Under the pieces are notes generated by a model. That model was not told the DNA's origin. It saw only the letters and a list, made by a program, of their open reading frames with translations, and did no database searches. This document shows, in pieces, positions 17,027 to 26,900 of a stretch of DNA of 64,000 bases. The position numbers and the translations under genes were made by a program. Origin of the DNA: an uncultured Opitutales bacterium (GTDB lineage Bacteria > Verrucomicrobiota > Verrucomicrobiia > Opitutales > Intestinicryptomonadaceae); NCBI GenBank assembly GCA_900548275.1, contig URJY01000007.1, positions 1-64,000 of the forward strand, given 5' to 3'. Numbering within the stretch: position 1 is the first letter of the stretch; each line of letters starts with the position of its first letter.

Positions 17027-18430
17027 CTACAAATTGAAATACGACTTCGCGTTGTAGTAGGAAACGTCGGCGACGAGCTTGCCGACAAGTGCCATATCGC
17101 GCGGCAGAAAACCGCGTTCCATTTCCCTGCCGAGCATATTGCAGAGTATGCGGCGGAAATATTCGTGCCTTGCGTACGAAAGGAACGAACGCGAGTCCGT
17201 AAGCATACCCACGAACCGCCCGAGCAGCGACATGCTCGAGACCGCCTCGAGCTGGCGGAGCATACCCTCGTAGCTGTCCATAAACCACCACGCCGCGCCG
17301 AGCTGCAGTTTGCCCGCGCAGAGCGAATCCTGAAAATTGCCGAGCATGGAGGCAATCATCGCGTTGTCCTTGGGGTTGATGTTGTAGATGATTGTCTTGC
17401 CAAGCGCGCCAGCCTCGGCGATTCTGTTCAAATGGCGCGAGAGCGGCAGCGCGTAGTTCGATTCGCCTATCGAGTCGAAACCCGCGTCCGCGCCGAGCTT
17501 TGCGAACATCGCCTTGTTATTGTTGCGGATGGGGCCGATGTGCAACTGGCGCACCCAGCCCTTTTCGTAGTCCATCGCCGCGCACTCCAGAAGAATCGCC
17601 GACTTGAACGCAACGACCTCCTCGGGCGCGAGGTGCTCGCTCGACGAAATCGCCTTTTTGAAAGTGTCCTCGACTTCGTAGTAGAAAGAGTTTTTGAACC
17701 ACACCGTTTCGATTCCGTAGTCGGAAACGCGGCAGCCGTGTTCGTGGAAATAGTCGTGGCGAACCTTTATCGCCTTGAGCAAATCGTAGTACGACTTGAT
17801 TTCGATACCCGAAGCCTTTTCGAGCTTTTCGAGATACTTGATGTAGTTCTCGTGCCCCTCGATTGCAAACGCCTTGTCGGGACGGAACGTGGGGCAGACC
17901 TTTACGGGGAAGTCGGACTTCGCGATTTCGGCGTGCCACGACAAGTCGGAGACGGGGTCGTCGGTCGTGCAGACGGCTTCGACATTGCTTTTTTGCATGC
18001 ATTCGCGCGCGCCCAAGCCCGACTTCAAAACCTCGTTCGCCCTGTTCCAGACCTCTTCGGCGGTGTCGCCCGAAAGAAGGACGTCGTCGATTCCGAAGAA
18101 GCGGGCAAGCTCGAGATGGCACCAGTGGTACATCGGATTGCGGAGCATATAGGGCATTGCCTCGGCGAACTTCTGGAATTTTTCGCGGTCGGACGCCTCG
18201 CCCGTGCAGTATTTTTCCTCCACGCCGTTGCTGCGCATGAGACGCCACTTGTAGTGGTCGCCGCCGAGCCAGACTTGGGCGATGTTTTCCCAGTGTTTGT
18301 TTTCGGCAATCTCCTGCGGGTCGAGGTGGCAGTGGAAGTCGATAAGGGGAAGCTTTTCGGCGAATTCGTGGTAGAGCTCGCGCGAAAATTTGTTGTCCAA
18401 AAGAAAATCGTCAGAAATGAATTTTTCCAT
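17027..18430 (-). CDS. uxaC: Uronate (glucuronate/galacturonate) isomerase
   Basis: A 467-residue cytoplasmic amidohydrolase-like isomerase that converts D-glucuronate to D-fructuronate and D-galacturonate to D-tagaturonate. The N-terminal metal motif is LIDFHCHLDPQEIAEN. Family motifs include WLGGDHYKWRLMRSNGV and the late REMERGFLPRDMALVGKLV. Length is exactly typical. A divergent LacI regulator and a KDG kinase lie beyond it, forming a hexuronate module; fructuronate reductase, tagaturonate reductase and dehydratase genes are not in the window. The candidate -10 box ends only eight bases before the ATG, so the transcript may be leaderless. Confidence 0.95.
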   Translation of the reverse strand: MEKFISDDFLLDNKFSRELYHEFAEKLPLIDFHCHLDPQEIAENKHWENIAQVWLGGDHYKWRLMRSNGVEEKYCTGEASDREKFQKFAEAMPYMLRNPMYHWCHLELARFFGIDDVLLSGDTAEEVWNRANEVLKSGLGARECMQKSNVEAVCTTDDPVSDLSWHAEIAKSDFPVKVCPTFRPDKAFAIEGHENYIKYLEKLEKASGIEIKSYYDLLKAIKVRHDYFHEHGCRVSDYGIETVWFKNSFYYEVEDTFKKAISSSEHLAPEEVVAFKSAILLECAAMDYEKGWVRQLHIGPIRNNNKAMFAKLGADAGFDSIGESNYALPLSRHLNRIAEAGALGKTIIYNINPKDNAMIASMLGNFQDSLCAGKLQLGAAWWFMDSYEGMLRQLEAVSSMSLLGRFVGMLTDSRSFLSYARHEYFRRILCNMLGREMERGFLPRDMALVGKLVADVSYYNAKSYFNL

Positions 18431-18437
18431 TGACTAA

Positions 18438-18466
18438 ACTATCTCAAACGTTTGAGTTAAGGTCAA
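18438..18466 (-). promoter_or_regulatory. uxaC promoter with embedded LacI operator
   Basis: On the minus strand TTGACC (18466-18461) and GATAGT (18443-18438) are 17 bp apart. The spacer contains the perfect 14-bp palindrome CTCAAACGTTTGAG (18443-18456), a classic CG-centred LacI-family operator. A repressor bound here would block the promoter; the adjacent divergent LacI gene is the obvious candidate. Confidence 0.75.
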
Positions 18467-18474
18467 GTAAATTT

Positions 18475-18506
18475 CGGCGCAACCGACACATTTGCGCCGT
18501 TTTTTT
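18475..18506 (+). terminator. Terminator-like hairpin in the leader of the hexuronate lacI gene
   Basis: CGGCGCAA / TTGCGCCG with a 9-nt loop is followed directly by a run of seven T's on the plus strand, 58 bases before the lacI start codon. It may act as an attenuator or insulate the regulator from read-through; no upstream plus-strand gene needs it. Confidence 0.6.
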
Positions 18507-18563
18507 CAATATAAACCGCGCACAAATTTTGCGCACATCGGCGGGAATTTTTCTCAACACACT

Positions 18564-19553
18564 ATGAAAGTAACGCAAAGGGACATTGCAAAAAAAATCG
18601 GCGTTTCCACGTCGCTTGTATCGAGAGTGCTTTCGGGACAGGCGCACAAAATCGGTGTGCACCCGAAGAAAATCGAAGACATCATCAGAGTTGCCAAAGA
18701 GATGAACTATGTGCCATCGCCCGCCGCGCTCATCCTCAAGGGCAAGAAAAGCCACACGGTCGGCATTGTAGCCTACGACTTCTACGACCCCTACTTTTCG
18801 TTCGTCATCAGCGAGCTTCAGGAACTCTCGCACGGCAACAACTACTCGCTTCTGCTCGTGGGCTTTCTCAACCGCAAACCGTGCGAATCCGACCTCCTGC
18901 CCCTCTACAAGCACTCCGTCGACGGCATAATCGTGCTCGGCTCGTACGGCGACCTCTCTTGGACGGAGGCGTTCAAGGACGTGCCCATCGCACGCATCGG
19001 ACACGGCTCGCACCCCAACCTCACCCTTTCGGTAAGCATCGACGAAAACGACGCAATGCGCAAAATCTTCACCCACCTCGTACAGGACTTGGGGCTGCGC
19101 CGCATAGCGTTCGCCTCGCGCGAAATTCCCGCACACCATCTGCGCTGCGCCGCCGCCGAGGAAGTGGCGAAAGACTTCGACTGCCGCTTCGACTCGCTCG
19201 CGCCGTCCGCCGACCACAACGACTTCAAGGTCGGTCAGGAAATCGCGCGCGACCTGCTCAAAAACGGCAGGGACAACCTGCCCGACGCCATCATCTGCGC
19301 AACCGACACAATCGCGATGGGGTTGATTAAAAAATTCTACGAAGCGGGCGTGCGCGTCCCCGAAGACGTGGCGATAACGGGCTTCGACGACATCCCCGCG
19401 GCGGCGAACTACATCCCGTCGGTCACCTCGTTCCGCCAACCCGTAAAACTCTTCGCAAAAATGTGCTTCTCGGCGGTGATGGAAAACGCCGAACCGAACA
19501 TCGCCCACGTGGAGGGCGAACTCATCATCCGCAAAAGCACAATGAAAATTTAA
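18564..19553 (+). CDS. LacI-family regulator of the hexuronate module
   Basis: A 329-residue regulator with HTH at the very N-terminus (VTQRDIAKKIGVSTSLVSRVLSG), the hinge helix PAALILKGKKS, and a full sugar-sensing domain with AICATDTIAMGLI-type and GFDDIPAAANYIPSVTSFRQP motifs. The start at ATG 18564 is fixed by the HTH position. It is divergent from uxaC across a perfect operator and is followed 33 bases later by kdgK, so it is likely to repress both until a uronate-pathway intermediate binds (inference by analogy with KdgR/UxuR-type LacI proteins). Confidence 0.9.
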   Translation: MKVTQRDIAKKIGVSTSLVSRVLSGQAHKIGVHPKKIEDIIRVAKEMNYVPSPAALILKGKKSHTVGIVAYDFYDPYFSFVISELQELSHGNNYSLLLVGFLNRKPCESDLLPLYKHSVDGIIVLGSYGDLSWTEAFKDVPIARIGHGSHPNLTLSVSIDENDAMRKIFTHLVQDLGLRRIAFASREIPAHHLRCAAAEEVAKDFDCRFDSLAPSADHNDFKVGQEIARDLLKNGRDNLPDAIICATDTIAMGLIKKFYEAGVRVPEDVAITGFDDIPAAANYIPSVTSFRQPVKLFAKMCFSAVMENAEPNIAHVEGELIIRKSTMKI

Positions 19554-19586
19554 CCAAAACAAATTAAAACAATCCGTTTACATCAA

Positions 19587-20681
19587 ATGAAAACAAAATC
19601 GAAAGAATCCGTAAAATTCGACATCGTATCGCTCGGCGAAGTTATGCTCCGCCTCGATCCCCAGAACGACCGCATAAGAACGGCGCGTTCGTTCCGCGCT
19701 TGGGAGGGCGGCGGCGAATACAACGTCGCGCGCGGTCTCAAAAAATGCTTCGGACTCCGCGCGGGTCTGGTCAGCGCGTTCGCAAAGAACGAAGTCGGCT
19801 ACCTGCTCGAAGACTTCATCATGCAGGGCGGCGTGAATATGGACTTCGTGAAATGGGTCAAGGCGGACGGCGCGGGACGCAACGTGCGCAACGGGCTCAA
19901 TTTCACCGAACGCGGCTTCGGCATCCGCGGGGCACTGGGCTGCTCCGACCGCGGACACTCCGCCGCATCGCAGCTGAAAGCGGGCGACATCGACTGGGAG
20001 GAACTTTTCGGCAAACAGGGCGTAAGATGGTTCCACACGGGCGGAATCTTCGCCGCGCTCTCGGAAACGACGGGCGAAGTGGTTCTCGAAGCGGCGAAAG
20101 TCGCAAAGAAATACGGCACAATCGTATCGTACGACCTCAACTACCGCCCCTCGCTCTGGGCGGACATCGGCGGACAAAAACGCGCGGTTGAAATCAACTC
20201 GGAAATCGCAAAATACGTCGACGTAATGATAGGCAACGAAGAGGACTTCACCGCGTGCCTCGGACTGGAAGTCGAAGGTCTCGACGAGAACATCTCCGAC
20301 ATCAACGTAGAGGCGTTCAAGAAGATGATTAACAACGCCGTCGCAAAATACCCGAACTTCAAGGCAACCGCAACTACCCTGCGCAAGGTGCGCTCGGCAA
20401 GCGTCAACGACTGGAGCGCAATCTGCTGGTGCGACGGACAGTTCTACGAATCGAAAAAGCGCGACGGTCTGGAAATCTTCGACCGCGTCGGCGGCGGCGA
20501 CTCTTTCGCATCGGGCTTCATCTACGGAATGATGGAACTCGACTCGCCGAAATTGGCGGTTGAATACGGCGCGGCACACGGCGCACTGGCAATGACAACC
20601 CCCGGCGACACGAGCACCGCAAGACTCGAGGAAGTCCGCAAGCTCGCCGAAACGAACGCGGGCGCAAGAGTCGTAAGATAA
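19587..20681 (+). CDS. kdgK: PfkB-family sugar kinase, probable 2-keto-3-deoxygluconate kinase
   Basis: A 364-residue ribokinase-fold enzyme. The N-terminal SLGEVMLRLDP and EGGGEYNVARGL are the substrate-side motifs, and IFDRVGGGDSFASGF is the PfkB signature 2 with the catalytic base Asp. It is expected to phosphorylate 2-keto-3-deoxygluconate to KDPG, which is consistent with uxaC and the LacI gene beside it. It is slightly longer than typical (about 310-345), with insertions around residues 215-250. A generic fructokinase-type activity cannot be excluded from sequence alone. Confidence 0.85.
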   Translation: MKTKSKESVKFDIVSLGEVMLRLDPQNDRIRTARSFRAWEGGGEYNVARGLKKCFGLRAGLVSAFAKNEVGYLLEDFIMQGGVNMDFVKWVKADGAGRNVRNGLNFTERGFGIRGALGCSDRGHSAASQLKAGDIDWEELFGKQGVRWFHTGGIFAALSETTGEVVLEAAKVAKKYGTIVSYDLNYRPSLWADIGGQKRAVEINSEIAKYVDVMIGNEEDFTACLGLEVEGLDENISDINVEAFKKMINNAVAKYPNFKATATTLRKVRSASVNDWSAICWCDGQFYESKKRDGLEIFDRVGGGDSFASGFIYGMMELDSPKLAVEYGAAHGALAMTTPGDTSTARLEEVRKLAETNAGARVVR

Positions 20682-20701
20682 CACGCAATTCGACAAAAAG
20701 G

Positions 20702-20740
20702 AAAGGGGCAGTACCGAAAAAGTACTGCCCCTTTTTTTTT
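20702..20740 (+). terminator. Intrinsic terminator of the lacI-kdgK operon
   Basis: A perfect 13-bp stem AAAGGGGCAGTAC / GTACTGCCCCTTT with a 7-nt loop, followed by a T-run. Textbook Rho-independent terminator. Confidence 0.95.
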
Positions 20741-20852
20741 GAGTACAAACACGAAGACTCAATAGAACAAACATAAATCCCGAAGCCGAAACCGCGCGGC
20801 AAATCGCGCCCGCGGCGGCGGCGGAACGGGACGGATAATATTTTCCAAAAAA

Positions 20853-20888
20853 TATCCCGAACCCCCGTTTTTTTGGGGGGTCGGGATA
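20853..20888 (-). terminator. Intrinsic terminator of the autotransporter gene
   Basis: TATCCCGA-A-CCCCC pairs with GGGGG-G-TCGGGATA, 13 pairs with one mismatch, around an 8-nt loop. A T-tract follows on the minus strand. Confidence 0.9.
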
Positions 20889-20911
20889 CGTTTACTAACT
20901 ACAAACTACGT

Positions 20912-23900
20912 TTAGAACTTAAGCTGTACGCCCGCGTTCAGGTTGTGGTAGACATCGCCCGAAACTTCGGCTGCATAGTCGAGATATACGCGCCAGTCGG
21001 GGTTGATGTCGTAGCCGAGACCTACGCCGAAGATGCCCGCATCCCTATCCATTTCGTAGCCGCGGTACACGAACGAACCGTATGTTCTGTACGTATCGCC
21101 GAGGGTTGCGCCTACGTTGTAGGAATTGTCGGCAAACTCGTGTGTGTAGAACATTCTGGCAGCGACGGAGAGTCCGAAGTCGAACGCCTTGACCGCTTCC
21201 ACACCGACGATTGTCTTGAAGCTCGAGTAGTCGCGCTCTTCGATGGAGAGCTTGTCGAGACCGCCCGCGTCTTCGTCGTACGACGGGTTGAGCAGGAAGT
21301 TTGCGTTCAAACCGACCAAGGGCTTGATTGCAATGCTTTGGTCTTCGAAGGGCTTCCAAGTGTATCTTACACCCGAGAATACGCCCACGAGGTTCGAGTT
21401 CCAGTCGCTTGTCGCCTTTTCCGCGCCGCGTTGGCGGTCGGTGTTGTTCATGCCGAACGCATATGTTGCGCCGAAGTACCAGTCGAAGCCGTCGTAGAAC
21501 GCGTAGTCGCCGTAGAGGTTGAGTGCGAAGCTCTGCGTTTCCGCCTTGCCCGAGTTGTCCTTGCCGCTCGACTTCGCTTGGAAGCCGCCGACGCCCAGAC
21601 CCGCGAAGAGGTCTTCATTTACGAGGTATTCCGCATTTACGAGACCGCCGTAGATGTAGTCGTTGCTGCCGCTTGCATAGGAGTCGCCGCCGTAGGAGGC
21701 AAACCTGTTGATGTTGCGCACGGTTACAAACGACGTACCCTTTACGAGCGAATCGGTGCGTCCGAACTCGTTGAGCTTTTTGCCGTAGGCATTGATCATA
21801 TCGCGGGTTGCGCTTGTGCGGTTGATTGTGTCGAGATGGACGATGTTTGAAAGGTCCATATTCATGCGAGCCGCTCTGGAGACAGCCTGCGGGAGAGCTG
21901 AAGCGAAGCCGCCGTTCTGCGCCAGATTATAGTAGTTGCGCTTTACCGCAACCGCCCTTTCGTCGGAGGCGTCATTGCCCGTGTACTCGGCAGAGTCGAG
22001 AACCTGCGCAAACGCCTTTTCGTTTTCGCTTGTGGCGTTGTCCGTAAAGAACGAGTTCTTTTCAATCTTGAACGCTACACGATTTTCGGCGTTGTTATAG
22101 AACGAACCCTTGATGTGTCCGACATTTATAGTTCTATCGACATCATCACCAAGTTCGGCAATTATCTTGCCGTCGTCTTTGTGGTCGCCTACGAGCGTAT
22201 GCTTTGTCAACGACGACTGATTGACATCTTCACCGATGCCGTAAGTATCGTTGTAAAGGAAATCAATCATTTCCTTTGCGCTCGTTCCATACAACTTCGC
22301 AGCTTTGAGAACAACAGAGTTGCGATCGTCGGAATTGTCGGAAAATCTTACCTTGCTGTTATCAATTTTCACATCGCCTGTCGTTTCAAGCTTTGTAGCG
22401 AAGTCTACAGTCGAGTCTTCGATATTCATATCGGCTCTGCCGTTAACATCGCCATTGAATTTGACCACCGATTTATCGAGTGTAATAGAACCGTCTTCGA
22501 AGCTGAACGTCTGGAACGAAGCATTTGCACTGTCATAGATCGTAATGTCGCCAGTACCGAGGAAGTTCGTGAGACCGTCTACATTGCCGATCTTGAGTTG
22601 AACTTTCTTCGTGGTATTTACCGACATATTGCCAGAGACTGAATCGATATTCATCGAGGCATCACGGTCGTTAAAGTTTGCGGTTACAGAACCTGCGCCG
22701 TTTTCAACAACCGTTTTGGTGACGTTTGTGATATTGAGTTCGTCAACACCGCTTTGGACTGTCAACGTGCCGTTCAGATGGTCATCGACTAAGATTGTAC
22801 CAGCCTTGCCAATGAATGTTGCATCACATCCGCCGTTAACTTTGGCTTTTTTCGCCTCGCCGTTTACGATCAGATTTGTATCGTTGAATAGCCATACGTT
22901 CAAGTCTTTAACGTTGTTCACGGAGACGGATTTATCCTCGCCGCCATTAGCCAAGGCAATCTTGAGCTTGTCAACATTATTGAGGTTGACCGCGCCGCTT
23001 ACCGTACCAATGTCGAGGTCTTTTACGAAGTTTCCGTTCGCATTGACATCGCCGCTGATTATGCCGAACTGGGCTTGTCCATTGAAGTCGTCCGTAAACG
23101 TCAGGCTGTCGGAGTTAGCAATATTTTCTACCGAGCCTTTACCTTCAAGGTTTACATCGCCCGCGTTGCCGTTGATTTTCAGCGAACCGCCGTTAAGTGT
23201 TGCGTCGACACCATTTGCGGAATCAGCCACAACTGCGCCCTGAGCGTCGCCGAGCGTCATCTTGCCGCCGACATTGCCGACTGTGATGTCGCCAGTGTTC
23301 TTGGTTACGTCGAGGCTGCCTGTGATGTCGCTAGTGGTTACTTTGCCTTGAGCATCACCGAATGTCGCGTTTCCGCCGACTGTGCCGACCGTGATGTCGC
23401 CAGTGTTCTTGGCTACGTCGAGGCTGCCTGTGATGTCGCTAGTGGTTACTTTGCCTTGAGCATCGTCGAATGTCGCGTTTCCGCCGACTGTGCCAACGTT
23501 GATTTCGCCAATGTTCTGGGCTACGTCGAGGTTATTCTTGATGTCGCCAGTCGTAATCTTATTTACCGATTCACGAATTGTCAGCGAACCGTTGATTTCG
23601 TTTTCGGTATTGAACGTAAGGTCGTTTACTTTGTCTATTGCGAAGTTATTGGCAGTACCCTTAACGGTAATATTTCCGCCGAACTTTGCGTTATCGAGGT
23701 CTACATCGGCAACATTGTTGAGTGTCAAAGTGCCTGTAACTTTGTCGGCACTTACAGTCTGTTCAATGTTGTTGCCTTCGGCGTCGAGAATGTCCGAAGC
23801 GTGTTTTACCGTAACCTTGCCATTAACGATATCCAAGTTTACATCCTTGTCGGATTTGTCGAACGCCGTCAAATCGCCGGCTTCTACTATCGTAGCATTG

Positions 23901-26900
23901 CCGTTGTTGACAGTTGCCGAATCGGCTCTGCCGCTAACATCCAACTTGTAGCTCGGGTTTACGGAATCGTCGAATGTAACATCGATATTCTTGATATTGC
24001 CATCAACCGTTACATTGCCGTCGGCAACGCCTACAGTGATGTCGGCCTTGTCGCCTTCCGAAACCTTGAGGGCATCGTTTTGTTCGCCAGTTGCGGCATC
24101 GATAGTACCCGTGGTTTTCGCAATCTTAACCGACCCGTCAAAACCGCCCTTAACTTCAACATCCTGTACTTCGTTGAGGTTGAACGAACCGCCGACTTCG
24201 GTTTCAGCCGAGATAAGGGAGTTGCGGCTTTCCTGCGTCAACTTTTGCCCGTCGATTACGGTAGAAGTCGCAGTGATTTCGGAGTTGATTTCGCCCGCGT
24301 TTTTGATGGTAGCCGTACCCGTACCGTTAACAGTTACCGTTGCGGCATTTTCAACATTCAGGATTTCATCCGTTTTGTTGCCGCCCATTGTTATGTTCAG
24401 GTTGGCGTCTTTAGCGTTAACATCGACCTTTGCGGTGGCATTGTCGATTGTTATGTCGCCGTTGAAATCCGTGATTTTCGATTCCTTGGAAACACCTGCA
24501 ACTTTTACAGATTCGGTAACCTCCATACCTTTCGAAGCGTCCGAATTTGCCACAGTAACGTCGCCGTCATTTGCCGAAACGAACTGACCTTCGATTGTCA
24601 GCGAACCCGCATCGGTTTTGACTTCGAGGCTTCCCGCATTGTCAACCTTTACGTTGCCAGTGCCGCCTGCAACTACGCTGCCCGCTTTGTCTGCCGAAAC
24701 GGTTTTGCCGCCGAGATTGCCGACTTCGAGCGTGCCGCCGACTTCCGTTGCCGAGACGTCGCCGCCTGCTATGCCAACGGTCATATCGCCGCTTACGTTC
24801 TTAACGGCAACCTTGCTACGCGTTTCGTCGGCTTTGATGTTGCCGTCAATTTTGCCGTCCGCAGTGAGGTCACCGCCAACCGTTCCAACGGTCAGGTCGC
24901 CAGTAAGACCATTTTCGCCGACTTTGATGTCCGACGTGTTCGCGGCTTCGAGATTGCCGTTGAAACCGTCGATTGTAGTTGTCTTGTCGAGCGTATCTAC
25001 CTTTACAGTGCCGCCCGCAACAATCGTCGTGGACTTTGCATTGCCCTCTTCGTCGAGAGCCGAATTGAGGTTGGAATCAGCAACAGTCGCAAGATTGTTT
25101 TCGCCGAGATTCAGCGAACCGCTTGTCGTGCCGAGGTCGAGATTGCCCGCCTTGGCGATGTCAAACGTGCCGTTGCCCGTGATTTTTGCAGTGCCGCCCA
25201 CTTCCGTCGCCGAGACCGTGCCGCCGCCGAGATTGCCGACAGTCATATCGCCGCCGACGGTCTTTGCCGAGACATTGCCGTTTGCGTTCGCAACGCCGAG
25301 GTCGCCGCCGATTGTACCGTTTGCGGTAACGTCGCCGTTTGCCGTTGCGATGTTGAGGTCGCCGCTTACATTGGCAACGTCTACTTTACCCGCTTTGTCT
25401 ACAACGGTAATGTTGCCGTCAACATCGCCGCCGAGCGCGATTTCGTTTGCGTCGATAAGCGTGATGTCGCCCGTAATCTTCGATTTTTCGGACGAAGCAA
25501 GCTTTCCGTCGACATTGCCGACCGTCAGGTTGCCCGTAAGACCCTTGTCGCCTACGTTGATGTCGGTAGTCGTGCCAGCCGAAAGGTTGCCCTCAAAGCC
25601 GTCGATTGTCGTTTCCTTGTCGAGCGTACCGACCTTTACGTTGCCGCCCGCCTTGATGTTTGTGCCGATTGCGTTGCCGTCTTCGTCGGTCATCGAATTG
25701 ATGTTCGAGGAATCCGAAAGCGTCAGCTTGTTGTCCGCGATTGTCAGCTTGCCGCCTGCGTTGCCGAGCGTAAGCCCGCCCGCATTTGCGATGTCGAACT
25801 TGGCGTCTTCGCCGTTGATTGTGGCTGTGCCTTCAACCGTGCCGACTTTGATTGTCGAGCCGCTCGCGCCGATTGTCATATCTTTGCCAACCGTGTCGAC
25901 GTTTACGAGACCTTCGGAATTTGCGATTTCGAAATTGCCGCCGATTCCGCCTTCTACATTCATAGAGCCGCCAGCCGAGCCGATATTAACGTCGCCCGCA
26001 ACGCCGTTCTTGATGTCTACATCGCCCGATACGTTGTCGATTGCAAGGTTGCCGTTTGCAGCTTCGCCGTTTGCGGCAATTCCGCCGTTGACTTCGACGT
26101 TACCGACAGTGCCGAGCTTTACGTCGCCCGCGATTGCGTTTTCGTCGGAACGGAAGTTGCCTGCGGGATTGCCGTCGGCATCTCTGACTTTCTTGATGTC
26201 GATGTTGCCAGTGTAGCCGTTTTCAATATTTACATCGTCGGTCGAATTTGCGGTGAGGTTGCCCTTGAAGCCGTCGATTGAACCGTCAAGCTTTACGTCG
26301 CCGACAATCACGCTGCCGATGGTGTCGCCCTTGCCGAGATCGGCGATTGTCGTGCGCGAATTTTCGCTTTCCGACTTTACCGTTTCTCCCTTAAGCGTAA
26401 GTTTTTCGCCCTTGAGGTGGACTGTATCGGCAGTGTCCACATCGGTAAGACCGTCGGCATTGGCTTCGAGTTCTTTTGCGTATCCGACTTTTGCGGTAGC
26501 CTGTTTGTCGCCCCCGTTCAAAGTAAGTTTGCCGTCGACATTTTCGATGTTTTTGATTTTCGCGTAATCGTTTACGGTCAGTTCGCCGTTGACTTGTCCG
26601 ATTTTCTTAATCGTCATCGAACCGTCGGTGTCGTCCATCGAAATTGTTGCGTTTCCGTTGATGGTATCGATACCGATTGTGCGGTTACCCTTGTCCGACG
26701 CACTGACGGTGATGTTCGTTTCGGAGGGGGTTTCGCCCTCTTCGAGTTCGGACTTGCCGAGCGTCTTGGCTGTCAAGTCGCCGTCGAGAGCCGAAATGGT
26801 CGTGTTGCCGTTGATTGTGTCGATTTCGACATTGCCCGAAATCGTGCCGAAAGAATTGAGGTCGCCGTCGAGCGTGCCCTTTACTTCAAGCGCGTTTTCG

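Noticed and set aside
23075..26281. A 1,068-residue plus-strand open frame (and others of about 530 residues nearby) opposite the autotransporter gene
   Set aside because: It mirrors the repeated codons of the real minus-strand gene. The translation is low-complexity, Val/Arg/Asp-Cys rich, and has no domain, signal or independent start context. Long antisense frames are expected from this codon use.
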